A stretch of DNA of 64,000 nt from contig NC_084836.1 in the NCBI RefSeq assembly GCF_033115175.1, positions 71,099,297 through 71,163,296 on the forward strand, given 5' to 3'. Shown here piece by piece: positions 41,701 through 60,655 of the stretch (position 1 is its first letter; every line of letters starts with the position of its first letter). The DNA comes from Lepus europaeus. Taxonomy: Eukaryota; Chordata; Mammalia; Lagomorpha; Leporidae. The notes below the pieces were generated by a model. The model searched no databases, was not told the DNA's origin, and worked only from the letters and a program-made list of their open reading frames with translations. A program made the position numbers and the translations under genes.

Positions 41701-44094
41701 ACCTTCCCTTCCCCAGGCTGAGTTGGTAATAAATAATTAGAAATATAGTGGAAAAATAATAAAACCTGACATTTGTATAGCACTTTATACTTTTTTTTTC
41801 AAAGCGTTTTCACATCCATTATCTCATTTGATCCTCACAACAACCTTATGAGGTAGGTAGGGCAGGTGGTATGACCCCCGTCTCATAGCCGAGAAAACTG
41901 AGGCCCAGCCAGGTGAAGTGACTAGACCAAGGTCACACAGACCAGACTCCACCCTCCACCCTCCACCCCTGGACTTCTTTCTATCTGCCACAGTAGCCTG
42001 GCCTTGGCCCCTGGGCAGAGGGGGGCAGAGTCGTGGCAGCAGGGCTGTGTCGAAAGCCTTTGGTGGCTCCTAGGCTGTGGTAGAGCGTCAGCAACTCCAC
42101 CCCTCGTTGGCCCTAGTCCTTGATGCTCTATACCAGTGGTTTTCAAACCGGGAGTGCATGTGTTCCACAAAGCCCGGAACACGTGAGCTGATGGGCAGAA
42201 TGCAATCCTCCCACGCAAACCTAATTCCTCCATCCTCAGATTGGATGTGACCAGAACTAGAAGAGCCCGTTTCATTGAGCTTATGCATTGGAGTTGCAAG
42301 CAGCATCCTGTTAAAGGGGGTGGGAGGTGGACAGGGGTGGGGGTTAGGGGGGTAGGGGGGAGATTTCTACTACATTAAAAAGAAACAAACCAAAAATGTT
42401 TGAAAACCACTGGTCTGGGATGGGCAAAAATTGGGCTGGTGCCCGCGGGTGGTGAGAAGGCACCCCGCTAGGCCGCAGTCATTCCCCTGCACTGAGCCAT
42501 CTGTGAGAGCACCCCCGTGTCACATCAGAGAGAGAGGTGGTCTGGAGACAGGCAGGGGTGCCACCAGCCCACTTTGGGAGACGTGGCCCCTATTTTTTCA
42601 GGGCTTCAGCATCTGCAGGAGATAGAACTTGGACATTTGCAAACCATCAGCTTAAATTCTAGGCCCAGGCTGCTTGGGGAAGAGCTCCCAGAGGAGCGTG
42701 GCCTTGAGTGTGGTTTGGCAGAGGGGGTTGGGTGGGAAGTGGGGAGAAGGAAGGACAGGCTCAGTGTAGGGGGAATCGGTGCCCCCTTCCCTCCACCACC
42801 CCCCACCTCCCTATCCTGGGTTCTCTGCGCCACCAGAGTGTCAGAAAGGCCCCCGTAGCTGGCTGCTGCCTCACCCAAGCTGCAACCCACTCGCCTCTGC
42901 TCTGCTCCAAGGCAGTGCTGGCAGTGCTCGCCGCAGCACACGCCCCAAAGTGGTGCCGCGGGTCCAGAGGTGGCGAGTGGGGTGTGCTTGGCCTGGGGCA
43001 GGGCTGTCTTGTCATGGACTGTGTCACCTCCCAGGCCCCACACCCTGAACAGCACCAGCATGTCTAAGGCGTATCAGAGCACCTTCACAGGCGAGACCCA
43101 CACCCCATATAGCAAGCAGTTTGTGCACTCCAAGTCGTCTCAGTACCGGCGGCTGCGCACCGAGTGGAAGAACAACGTGTATCTGGCTCGCTCCCGGATC
43201 CAGGGCCTGGGGCTCTATGCCGCCAAGGACCTAGAGAAGCACACGATGGTCATCGAGTACATCGGCACCATCATTCGCAACGAGGTGGCCAACCGGCGGG
43301 AGAAAATCTACGAGGAGCAGGTATGAGCAGACAGAGCACTCGCTATGGCTCCATATCCACACGCGGCCAGGGCACCAGTGGGTCCTGAACAGGTGGATGG
43401 CTGGGGCAGAGCGGGGAGGGAGAGATGGGAGAAGTGTGGAACATGCCAGGTGAACCCACTACCCCTGTCCCTGTCTGATATCTCCTGTCCCTTGTCCAAC
43501 CTCTGCTTTTCTAGAATCGAGGCATCTACATGTTCCGAATTAACAATGAACATGTGATTGATGCTACATTGACCGGAGGCCCTGCCAGGTGAGAGAGGAA
43601 TAAGGGAGGGACTTTCAGGGGTTCCTGAGGGCGGCATGGGTGGGCTGGGGTAGGGGTGGTAGGCCACAAGGAACCAAAACTGTCCCGACTTGGCCATTTG
43701 GTGTCCCTAACTCTGTCCCAACTGCCCAGGTACATCAACCATTCCTGTGCCCCTAACTGTGTGGCGGAGGTTGTGACATTTGACAAAGAGGACAAAATCA
43801 TCATCATCTCCAGCCGGCGAATCCCCAAAGGAGAAGAGGTGAGAGGAGGCGTCCCGAGGGGTGGTGGAGCAGCCCCTCCTCTGCCCTCCTCTGCCGTCAC
43901 TTGGAGGCCGCAGCTCCCAGGCTGGATCCCAGGCCGGATCAGCTCTGCCGGCCGCCCTTCTCCTGGGATCGGGCACTGATTCTGCCCTCTCCTCTTTGCA
44001 GCTGACCTATGACTATCAGTTTGATTTTGAGGACGATCAGCACAAGATCCCCTGCCACTGTGGAGCCTGGAATTGTCGGAAATGGATGAACTGA
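10276..44094 (+). CDS. KMT2D: Histone H3K4 methyltransferase KMT2D (MLL2/MLL4), complete
   Basis: KMT2D is the catalytic subunit of a nuclear COMPASS-like complex (with WDR5, RBBP5, ASH2L, DPY30, UTX/KDM6A, PTIP, PA1 and NCOA6) that mono-methylates H3K4 at enhancers. I joined 54 coding exons, the same number as human. All borders are GT-AG, phases agree at every junction, and the total is 16,602 nt: 5,533 residues plus TGA (44092-44094), against 5,537 recalled for human. The start ATG at 10276 has G at -3 and +4 and opens [16 protein letters not shown], matching the human N-terminus. Domain order: ePHD/PHD 1-3, proline-rich repeat, PHD 4-6, HMG box, proline-rich region, LXXLL and coiled-coil segments, polyQ, ePHD 7, FYRN, FYRC, Win motif, SET, post-SET. 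No frameshift or premature stop was seen. Exon blocks are listed separately. Confidence 0.99.
12280..12612 (+). repeat. CSINE, older copy
   Basis: Degenerate C-repeat: a tRNA-derived head (ggcgcagaagttaagtcgct), a B-box-like gtttgagtcccgg, the body segment ggcagcaggtgatgatggct, then a CT-rich stretch and caaataaga tail. It lies in the intron after KMT2D coding exon 7. Confidence 0.8.
12779..12921 (-). repeat. CSINE, internally deleted, reverse orientation
   Basis: This is the reverse complement of a C-repeat. A tttatttatttatttgaaag tail is followed by cttctgtccactggttca and then directly by the 5' part ending gctgcaccacagcgccagcc. About 200 bp of the middle is missing. Confidence 0.8.
12938..13284 (-). 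repeat. CSINE, reverse orientation
   Basis: Near full-length reverse C-repeat: A/T tail, tgaaaggcaaagttacagag, cactggttcacttcccaa, and terminal cttgctgcaccacaaagctg. Divergence suggests an old insertion. Confidence 0.8.
13991..15655 (+). CDS. KMT2D: KMT2D coding exon 10: proline-rich 9-residue repeat (residues 414-969)
   Basis: One exon of 1,665 nt made mostly of a 27-bp coding repeat. The first half uses units like SPPPEESPL or SPPPEASRL; the second half, from about 14870, uses SPRPEEPHL or SPQSEEPQL units. I estimate roughly 55 units. The segment is predicted to be disordered; its molecular role is poorly defined. Because the repeat length is a multiple of three and free of stops in other frames, long spurious frames run through it on both strands. 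In human this is also the region of most length difference, and it accounts for much of the +34 residue offset of the following PHD cluster. Confidence 0.97.
15768..17828 (+). CDS. KMT2D: KMT2D coding exons 11-13: acidic/proline-rich linker (residues 969-1410)
   Basis: Exons: 15768-16867 (1.1 kb), 17298-17411 and 17718-17828. Exon 11 continues the proline-rich region ([14 protein letters not shown]) and ends in a basic [13 protein letters not shown]. Exon 12 is an arginine/glycine-rich stretch ([16 protein letters not shown]), AT-hook-like in character and a plausible nucleic-acid contact. Exon 13 carries an acidic run (EEEEDDDD) before [19 protein letters not shown]. These join in frame to the second PHD cluster. 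Apart from general disorder and charge, no catalytic motif is visible. Confidence 0.96.
17930..18105 (-). repeat. Degraded CSINE fragment
   Basis: Reverse C-repeat middle and 5' section: accagcaccgctgcctccca, aggacattagagtcaggagc, then cttaactcctaggccagatg. It lies in the intron after KMT2D coding exon 13. Boundaries are approximate. Confidence 0.6.
18429..20296 (+). CDS. KMT2D: KMT2D coding exons 14-18: PHD fingers 4-6 (residues 1411-1614)
   Basis: Exons: 18429-18533, 19478-19659, 19800-19964, 20056-20165 and 20249-20296. Cysteine/histidine pairs mark three zinc-binding PHD modules: [13 protein letters not shown] with YHPYCVN (exon 14), [19 protein letters not shown] with YHTYCLD (exon 15), and [17 protein letters not shown] with WMHAGC (exons 16-17). 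In the literature PHD 4-6 of KMT2D binds the histone H4 tail and is needed for full methyltransferase action on nucleosomes. Exons 15/16 and 16/17 split codons in phase 2 (W and R). Sequence is almost identical to human over this stretch. Confidence 0.98.
18765..19048 (-). repeat. CSINE, older reverse copy
   Basis: A T-rich start is followed by cccactggttcacacctcag, aggagctggggctgagatgg, and a terminal gccatttaggccaaaagctg. It lies in the intron between KMT2D coding exons 14 and 15. Confidence 0.7.
20335..20445 (-). repeat. Possible MIR fragment
   Basis: Reverse MIR-like wording (atctcctcattttaagagg, gaagaaacgcaggtccaggg) in the intron after KMT2D coding exon 18. It is short and diverged. 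Confidence 0.4.
20769..23694 (+). CDS. KMT2D: KMT2D coding exons 19-29: central linker into the HMG box (residues 1614-2094)
   Basis: Exons: 20769-20990, 21212-21331, 21421-21525, 21753-21883, 21970-22117, 22287-22352, 22485-22595, 22785-22922, 23017-23101, 23269-23510 and 23621-23694. Recognisable blocks are [19 protein letters not shown], a basic [22 protein letters not shown] and [18 protein letters not shown] (possible nuclear-localisation signals), [19 protein letters not shown], and [18 protein letters not shown]. Most junctions are phase 1, so several of these exons could be skipped without frameshift. The HMG box starts at the end of exon 28 and continues through exon 29 ([17 protein letters not shown]). 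The donor of exon 19 was set at 20990 because it restores KGEGGVEH as in human. Confidence 0.96.
23621..23956 (+). CDS. KMT2D: KMT2D coding exons 29-30: HMG-box region (residues 2070-2111)
   Basis: Exons 23621-23694 and 23906-23956 encode [20 protein letters not shown] followed by [17 protein letters not shown], the core of the HMG-box-like domain. In other proteins this fold bends or binds DNA; in KMT2D it has been proposed to contact chromatin. Both exons end in phase 0 or join in frame to exon 31. The intron after exon 30 holds a short (TGCTG)n repeat. Confidence 0.95.
23981..24007 (+). repeat. (TGCTG)n pentanucleotide microsatellite
   Basis: About five tandem TGCTG units lie in the 112-bp intron between KMT2D coding exons 30 and 31, roughly 60 bp before the acceptor. 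Useful as a potential polymorphic marker. Confidence 0.85.
24069..25880 (+). CDS. KMT2D: KMT2D coding exon 31: proline-rich region (residues 2112-2715)
   Basis: A single 1,812-nt exon, phase 0 at both ends. It opens [18 protein letters not shown] and is then dominated by Pro/Ser-rich sequence with many SP and TP sites (for example [18 protein letters not shown]), as expected for a disordered, heavily phosphorylated segment. It ends with [11 protein letters not shown], the beginning of a basic helical stretch that continues in exon 32. No known enzymatic domain is present. A weak alternative donor is not apparent. Confidence 0.97.
25984..28452 (+). CDS. KMT2D: KMT2D coding exons 32-34: LXXLL motifs and glutamine runs (residues 2716-3448)
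   Basis: Exons: 25984-26166, 26247-26383 and 26576-28452. Exon 32 carries [16 protein letters not shown], containing LRELL, one of the LXXLL nuclear-receptor-binding motifs described for KMT2D. Exon 34 (1.9 kb) has an interrupted Q run near its start (26639-26690), the acidic conserved block with [15 protein letters not shown] (second LXXLL), [16 protein letters not shown], and a pure run of ten CAG codons at 28038-28067. The region is otherwise low-complexity Pro/Gln/Gly. It ends at gatacag|gtaacc in phase 1 and joins to [12 protein letters not shown] in exon 35. Confidence 0.97.
28671..29004 (+). repeat. Young CSINE with intact target-site duplication
   Basis: Full-length C-repeat of the young type (ggcttaataggctaatcctc, ggcacaccgggttctagtcc, ctctgcctgtcaaaaaag). 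A 14-bp duplication, aatgagtgagtggg, flanks it at 28657-28670 and 29005-29018, which shows target-primed insertion. It lies in KMT2D intron 34. Confidence 0.93.
29285..29428 (+). repeat. 5'-truncated CSINE
   Basis: Only the 3' half of a C-repeat is present: tttgacctggcccagctctg, gtgaaccagtgcatgagagg, tctgcctttcaaataaataa. It lies in KMT2D intron 34. Confidence 0.75.
29490..29690 (-). repeat. MIR SINE fragment
   Basis: Reverse MIR wording: gccaagccctatgctgaaag, gttgttattctgttgcagag, gaggaaacaggagaggaggg, ctagatctgagtcctggtgc. It lies in KMT2D intron 34 with approximate ends. Confidence 0.65.
29933..30174 (-). repeat. CSINE, reverse orientation
   Basis: Starts with an A/T-rich tatttatttgaaaggcagag tail and ends in gcctgcgccgcaccagcccc, a reverse C-repeat with part of the middle lost. 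It lies in KMT2D intron 34. Confidence 0.75.
30535..30830. mobile_element. Mariner-like element interrupted by a CSINE
   Basis: Left end cttcagaaaagttcatggaa (30540-30559) and right end ttcacgaactctttgaagtt (30807-30826) are diverged inverted repeats of the same type as at 12266/13335. A reverse CSINE fragment (about 30650-30800, with tttattcatttatttattgg and cctgaccacaaggccaagtg) sits inside. It lies in KMT2D intron 34, close to the exon 35 acceptor. Confidence 0.6.
30901..31748 (+). CDS. KMT2D: KMT2D coding exons 35-38: conserved basic and coiled-coil segment (residues 3448-3617)
   Basis: Exons: 30901-31024, 31170-31254, 31348-31414 and 31516-31748. Exon 35 encodes the conserved [20 protein letters not shown]. 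Exon 38 is a long helical, charged stretch ([20 protein letters not shown], followed by [20 protein letters not shown]) typical of a coiled coil, carried on into exon 39 ([19 protein letters not shown]). Heptad-spaced Leu, Ile and Val residues support this. The segment is flanked by low-complexity regions, so its conservation suggests a protein-interaction function; partners cannot be read from sequence. Confidence 0.97.
31856..34522 (+). CDS. KMT2D: KMT2D coding exon 39: glutamine-rich region (residues 3618-4506)
   Basis: A single 2,667-nt exon, phase 0 at both ends. After the coiled coil comes an 18-glutamine run (31910-31963; two CAA interruptions, longest pure CAG stretch nine codons). 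Further Q-rich blocks are at 32169-32190, 32683-32727, 32815-32927, 33301-33315 and 33657-33671, interspersed with Leu and Phe. LQALL (near 33674) and [10 protein letters not shown] (near 34377) are LXXLL-like. The C-terminal third is Pro-rich and contains [11 protein letters not shown] and [10 protein letters not shown], both resembling SUMO-acceptor consensus sites (IKQE, VKRE). The large LQQQQ block is shorter than the human one I recall. Confidence 0.97.
34607..37233 (+). CDS. KMT2D: KMT2D coding exons 40-47 (residues 4507-4877)
   Basis: Exons: 34607-34747, 34871-35038, 35197-35356, 35857-35932, 36102-36277, 36374-36504, 36893-37025 and 37106-37233. Conserved blocks include [20 protein letters not shown] (with an LLKQL helix), [33 protein letters not shown], the acidic phospho-site-rich [20 protein letters not shown], and [20 protein letters not shown]. 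Exon junction residues match human at each border. No zinc-binding or catalytic motif is visible; the region lies between the polyQ block and the ePHD-FYR module. Confidence 0.96.
37340..38480 (+). CDS. KMT2D: KMT2D coding exon 48: ePHD 7 and FYRN (residues 4878-5258)
   Basis: A 1,141-nt exon. It opens with a Pro/Ser-rich stretch, then [20 protein letters not shown], and from about residue 5025 an extended PHD finger: [67 protein letters not shown]. The FYRN part follows ([35 protein letters not shown]). FYRN and FYRC together form one fold found in MLL-family proteins. The last base of the exon is the first of the Ala codon completed in exon 49 (DASPQ-A). The donor at 38481 was chosen over one base earlier because only this keeps frame and gives AVWNRIIEP. 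Confidence 0.98.
38736..39399 (-). repeat. CSINE interrupted by a younger CSINE (nested pair)
   Basis: The outer reverse C-repeat occupies 38736-38768 and 39130-39399 (catctgctggttcacttccc, ending gctgtgccacagcactggcc). An inner reverse copy at 38769-39129 carries a GA-rich tract and ends gccacagcaccagcccc. The 13-bp sequence acttagaagcttt is present on both sides of the inner copy (38756-38768 and 39130-39142), its target-site duplication. It lies in KMT2D intron 48. Confidence 0.9.
39470..39660 (-). repeat. MIR SINE fragment
   Basis: Reverse MIR-like wording (gcctgaggtaagtcctatca, gtaaggtctcacagccaggg) with a small (ccaggg)n run at 39623-39648. Diverged; in KMT2D intron 48. Confidence 0.5.
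39838..40170 (-). repeat. CSINE, reverse orientation
   Basis: Near full-length reverse C-repeat: tatttatttatttgcaagtc, ggtcttccatccgctggttc, ccactgctccacagtgctgg. It lies in KMT2D intron 48. Confidence 0.87.
40198..40531 (+). repeat. Young CSINE inserted in the tail of an older one
   Basis: Forward, little-diverged C-repeat from ggccggcgccgtggctcaac to ctgtcaaaaaaaaaa. It is flanked by [15 protein letters not shown] sequence on both sides, apparently the A/T tail of the older reverse CSINE that continues at 40550-40833. The junction now includes a (TA)n run at 40532-40553. It lies in KMT2D intron 48. Confidence 0.87.
40550..40833 (-). repeat. CSINE, older reverse copy
   Basis: Reads tatttatttatttattcaag, agtagctggggctgggctgg, gatctcccacatggcaggca and ends tcactaggccagatgcctgc. 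It lies in KMT2D intron 48, about 130 bp before the exon 49 acceptor. Confidence 0.78.
40968..41327 (+). CDS. KMT2D: KMT2D coding exons 49-50: FYRC and Win motif (residues 5258-5347)
   Basis: Exons 40968-41104 and 41197-41327. Exon 49 encodes [20 protein letters not shown] and [20 protein letters not shown], the FYRC half of the FYR domain. Exon 50 continues [20 protein letters not shown] and then [18 protein letters not shown] is the Win motif whose arginine (residue 5336 here, 5340 in human numbering) inserts into WDR5 and so docks the catalytic end on the WRAD complex. The motif is intact. Confidence 0.98.
41758..41965 (-). repeat. MIR SINE
   Basis: A well-preserved reverse MIR: atctcatttgatcctcacaa, caaccttatgaggtaggtag, gagaaaactgaggcccagcc, gaccaaggtcacacagacca. 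It lies in KMT2D intron 50. Confidence 0.85.
42133..42412. mobile_element. hAT-like MITE with 14-bp perfect terminal inverted repeats
   Basis: The element starts cagtggttttcaaa (42133-42146) and ends tttgaaaaccactg (42399-42412), a perfect inverted repeat matching the ends of hAT/Charlie-derived mammalian elements. The roughly 280-bp interior has no coding capacity and includes a G-rich run at 42315-42362. No clear 8-bp target duplication remains. It lies in KMT2D intron 50. Confidence 0.75.
43035..44094 (+). CDS. KMT2D: KMT2D coding exons 51-54: SET and post-SET catalytic domain (residues 5347-5533)
   Basis: Exons 43035-43320, 43515-43588, 43730-43838 and 44002-44094. The SET domain (about 5393-5509) transfers methyl groups from S-adenosylmethionine to H3K4. 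Visible motifs are [20 protein letters not shown] (N-SET fold with the GLGL cofactor loop), [18 protein letters not shown], the [11 protein letters not shown] core in exon 53 (NHSC forms part of the cofactor and substrate site and SET-N pseudoknot), and [12 protein letters not shown] in exon 54. The post-SET tail [13 protein letters not shown] supplies the zinc-binding cysteines and the MLL-type C-terminal MN. All key residues are intact, so the enzyme is predicted active. Confidence 0.99.
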
Positions 44095-45312
44095 GAAGCT
44101 TTGAGGCTACCAGGCAGGGGAGTCCACCCACCCCCAACCTCTTCCCTGAAAGGGATGAGGGGGAAGAGAGGTAGCAGCCAGAGCCAGGACCCAGGGCTGG
44201 GGCTGCCGGCTGACCGGAGCCCCTGGCACAGGAGGCTGGGGCAGAGGGCCCTAGGCCAAGCCCACCCTGGGCACCAGGGACAACCCCTTCCCCGCCACCG
44301 GCCCTCAGGCTGGCATCTCTGCCCCCAACTCCAGGAGGGGCCAGACAGAAGCAGCCATTGGGCATCTCAGGTTTGAGGGGGATACGGGCCTGGAGCTACC
44401 CAGAAGCCTCTGGGAGGCAGCAGGGAAGAGAGGAGGATGTGGGGCCTCACAGCCCTGCTGCTCCCTCTGACTCCTCCAGCCCAACTCCAGGCTGCAAAAG
44501 AGACTTGACTAAGCTTGACAATCCCAAAGGCCGGGTCCCACACCTGGCCCTGCCTGCCGGGTCCTGCCCCCACCCTCACTCCCACCCCCTTCCCTCTTGA
44601 TCTGTCTCTGTCTCCCTCTTCTCCTCTGTGTTTCTGTCTCTCTATGGGTTGTGTTTCCTTGTTTTCCACTCTGACAAATGCAACGTGAATGGGAAAGAGG
44701 CGCCCGAGCTGCCCGGGAGGGCAAGCTGGGCAAGCCGGGCAAGGAGACCCCGCACCCACACCTACCTCATTTAAGTGTTGGATTTTTTGCTGTTTTGAAA
44801 TGTGAGACCCTCTCCAAGCCCCCCGACTGCCCCAACCCTCTCCCCCACCTCACTGCCCTCTTCTGAGTGGGTGGAAGAGGGGGCAGGAGGAGGAAGAAAA
44901 AACAACAACAAAAAATCCATCTTTGTTTTTAATTCTGGGCATGGGATGGTGGTTGAGGCAAATGATGGTGAAGATTGGGGATGACTGGCCCCTGGTTGCT
45001 CTGGGAGTTCCTTCTCCGTCTGGACACAGGAGGGGCATGCTAAACCTAGGACCAGGCTGTCTCCCTCCTCTTCTCCCAACCTCCTCATGCGCCCATTGGC
45101 CCTCCGGCCCCTGCATGGGGTGGGCGGGATGGGTGAGGGCTGGCCTGAGAGGCGTGCCCGCACCCAGTGAGGCAGGGTGTGGCCCGGAGCTCCCACTTGC
45201 CCTCAGTCACCAAACTGCTGCTGGTCTGGTGGGAAGGGGTGGTGGTGCGGGGTGGGGAGCTTAGTGTCAGCGCGGGGAGGGTGGGGGGTATTTATCTATT
45301 TATACATGGGGT

Positions 45313-45320
45313 TGTACATA
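45313..45320 (+). promoter_or_regulatory. Pumilio response element UGUACAUA
   Basis: Exact match to the PUM1/2 consensus UGUANAUA in the KMT2D 3' UTR, inside an AU-rich patch (tatttatacatggggt then tgtacata). PUM binding usually represses or destabilises mRNA. Function is inferred. Confidence 0.55.
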
Positions 45321-46621
45321 GTCGTGTGGGGCACGGGGGAGCCGGCTGGAGGTGAGAACCCTCCCCTCTCCCCCACCCCCCGGGGAGAGCAAATGTAAAA
45401 CTACTAATTTTTGTGCTTTATATATTCTATATAAATATATCTATTTTCTTTTTACAAAACCAGTTTATAAATGGTAGGGGGGCGTGGGGCGGACACATGG
45501 AGCTCCCCTTGTGGGGGGGCCCCCTCCATTACCCAACCTACCGCCCTTTTCCTCACCCCCCCCCCACTCCCTACCCCCTGGCGATGACTGCTGTAAGGTG
45601 GGGGTACAGAGAGAGGCCGGGCGATTCCCACCCGCTTGTATCGTTGGACTACGTTATAACGCACAAAAGTGAGCTGACCCCAGCGGGGGAGCCAGAGGCC
45701 GAGGGGTTCCCCGCCTCCCCTTCCCCTTCCTGCCCAAGCTTGTGCTGCAGTTGAACCTCTTTCCGGGGGTGAGGGTAGGGTGGGGGCTGGGTGAGGCCCC
45801 GGACCCCTCCTCTAGTGGGGAGCCATGGGAATGAAGATGAAGCTTATATGCAGTTCTCTCCTAAGGGGCTGTGGGCAAAGGGCATTTTGTAATTAATATT
45901 TTCAAGAATCAAATGTCTGGAGTGTAGGAGTGGGCTTGGTGGCAATGGATGGGCAGGCCTGCTGGAGGGGGAGCACAAATTGCTGTTGTGATTTTAGGTT
46001 TGTTTTTGTTTTGTTTTGAATTGGGGGGGGTCGTGAATTGGGGGTAGGGAGTTTTTTTTTTTTTTTAAGCTGCTTCCTCAACCGTTTCAAGCTGCAGATG
46101 TTTTAAGAGAGCACCCCCACTCCGGCGGGAACCGCTATAATTAAGTCAGACAGTGGGGAGACTGGGCTGCCCCCAAAGCCACAGCCCTTGGACCCTTTTC
46201 CAAGAGCGAAAGGTCTAGGCTACAGGGAGGGGGAGATTGGCTCCTATGAGTCAGGCTCTGGTTGGGGCTTGGGCCCTTGGATTGGGAAAAGGAGAAGGGG
46301 CAGACTTTGTAAGCATATGCTAGGTATCCAATAGTCCTGTAGAACTTAGTAAAGAAACCTTATACAGTTTTTAATTTTTATATAAACTATAACTCAGACC
46401 CAAGCTACAAGGTTGGAATTTTGGTTGTTGGTTTGTTTTTTTTTTTTTTTTTTTTTTTTTTTAAGTACCCTGCCTGTATAATTGCATCAGAATTCCCTCC
46501 TCCCCCCCCCCCCCACCCCGTGTTTGTATTTTGGGTTGGTTTACACTTGCACATACTCAATTTTCAGTTTTTCCCCTTTAGTCTTCTATTCTCACCTCCA
46601 GGACCCTCCCCCTTTTTAAAA

Positions 46622-46627
46622 AATAAA
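46622..46627 (+). terminator. KMT2D: Proximal KMT2D poly(A) signal candidate
   Basis: AATAAA in the context tttttaaaaaataaatcgctg, about 260 bp before the distal signal. A TG-rich stretch (tgtgttgtgtgtatcctg) follows at 46664-46682, which suits cleavage around 46640-46660. Confidence 0.6.
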
Positions 46628-46803
46628 TCGCTGACAAGTGTGAATCCCGTGAAGACTTTATTTTGTGTTGTGTGTATCCTGTACAGCAAGGTTGGTCCTT
46701 CGTAACAACGGATGAAATGGTTCCCCTTTTTAAAGCGCCCTCTCTCCCTCCACCCCAGCGCCCCCAGTCCTTGGCATGTTTTGTATCAGCGATCATTCTG
46801 AAC

Positions 46804-46811
46804 TGTACATA
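46804..46811 (+). promoter_or_regulatory. Pumilio response element UGUACAUA (second)
   Basis: A second exact UGUACAUA near the distal end of the KMT2D 3' UTR (aactgtacataatttatg). It lies beyond the proximal poly(A) signal, so only the longer 3' end would carry both sites. Confidence 0.5.
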
Positions 46812-46879
46812 ATTTATGTTGCGAGAGGCAAAGGGCAAGTTTTGGATTTTGCTTCTTCCAAGTTTGTTTTTAAACGACA

Positions 46880-46885
46880 AATAAA
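46880..46885 (+). terminator. KMT2D: Distal KMT2D poly(A) signal AATAAA
   Basis: Canonical signal in taaacgacaaataaaaaaag; cleavage is inferred near 46900-46905. It lies only about 150 bp before the promoter motifs of PRKAG1. Confidence 0.8.
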
Positions 46886-46919
46886 AAAAGAACATTTTAA
46901 ATACAAGCGGCTCCGTCCC

Positions 46920-47136
46920 ATAACCCTCGCCGTCAGCCGGATCCGTGCGGTACGCGAGGACCCGGGGGAGGGCGGCGACCCAGGCCAGGGCCCCGCCGGA
47001 AGGGTGGGTTCCTCGCCTCCCGCCGCGGCTTTGCGCCTGCGTGACGTAGGCGGAAGTGGCGTCGCGCACCGGACGAGAGGCGGGGCCTGACCCGAGCGAG
47101 CTTCCTAAAGCGAACGAAGCCAGCGGGCTCCTCGCA
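46920..47136 (+). promoter_or_regulatory. PRKAG1: PRKAG1 CpG promoter with NRF1-, CRE- and ETS-like sites
   Basis: GC-rich TATA-less sequence directly before the PRKAG1 ATG. It holds an NRF1-like tgcgcctgcg (47032-47041), a CRE-like tgacgtag (47042-47049) and an ETS core cggaagt (47051-47057) packed without gaps, plus ccgccggaag at 46994-47003. This triad is common at promoters of genes of energy metabolism. The start site is inferred around 47060-47100. Confidence 0.75.
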
Positions 47137-60190
<13,054 letters not shown>

Positions 60191-60649
60191 GCTGCGAGAG
60201 GGGGCCAGGCAGTGCCCGGGGGGAGGTGGGGGGCCCTGGGAGTCAGACGGAGCCTTGGGAGATGACTGTGCGCTACTCAGGAGCCCCCTGCCCTTCTCCC
60301 CGGGAGCTGGGGGAGGCACAGAGGGAAGAAGAAGGGGGTCTGTAGCTGACTTACCCTCACACATACACGAGAACAACTTCTGGCCCGGCTCTGTGCCCCT
60401 CCAGTAGATTCTGATCTCCACGAGATCCCCAGACCTCACCGGCCTGTACCACCATCCCTGCCCTGACTGCCATAAGGTGGCGCAACAGAGCTCTTCATGA
60501 AGATGCTGTTGTTCATACAGGAGGCAGTGTCCACTTAGTCATGTGAGCGAGGAGGGCCTCAGGGTCCCCGGGCGTGTTCAAGGACATGGGTAGGCTGGAG
60601 AGGAGGGTAGGCTGGTTGGCCAAGGTTATTGCTTTTCGTGGCAAATCTA

Positions 60650-60655
60650 ATTAAA
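60650..60655 (+). terminator. PRKAG1: PRKAG1 poly(A) signal ATTAAA
   Basis: ATTAAA in gcaaatctaattaaatgaca, 460 bp after the stop codon, followed by a GT-rich element (tggtgtggtggtatttg, 60673-60689). This gives a compact 3' UTR of about 480 bp. The 3' UTR contains no repeats. Confidence 0.8.

Larger units (their letters stand above)
44095..46905 (+). other. KMT2D: KMT2D 3' UTR
   Basis: About 2.8 kb of non-coding sequence follows the stop codon without an intron signal. The first half is GC-rich; from about 45290 it becomes AU-rich (tatttatctatttatacatg). It contains two Pumilio-type sites, a T-run at 46436-46463, a C-run at 46503-46515, and poly(A) signals at 46622 and 46880. No CSINE interrupts it, consistent with constraint on the mature message. 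Confidence 0.85.

Noticed and set aside
42755-43034. Extra coding exon before the SET exons (open frame running into exon 51)
   Set aside because: The acceptor at 43034 restores the conserved [14 protein letters not shown] junction. The upstream open sequence is intronic and not similar to any KMT2 protein.
10276-44094. Pseudogene or assembly break in KMT2D
   Set aside because: All 54 exons join in phase with GT-AG borders and no premature stop, and the total length is within four residues of the human protein.
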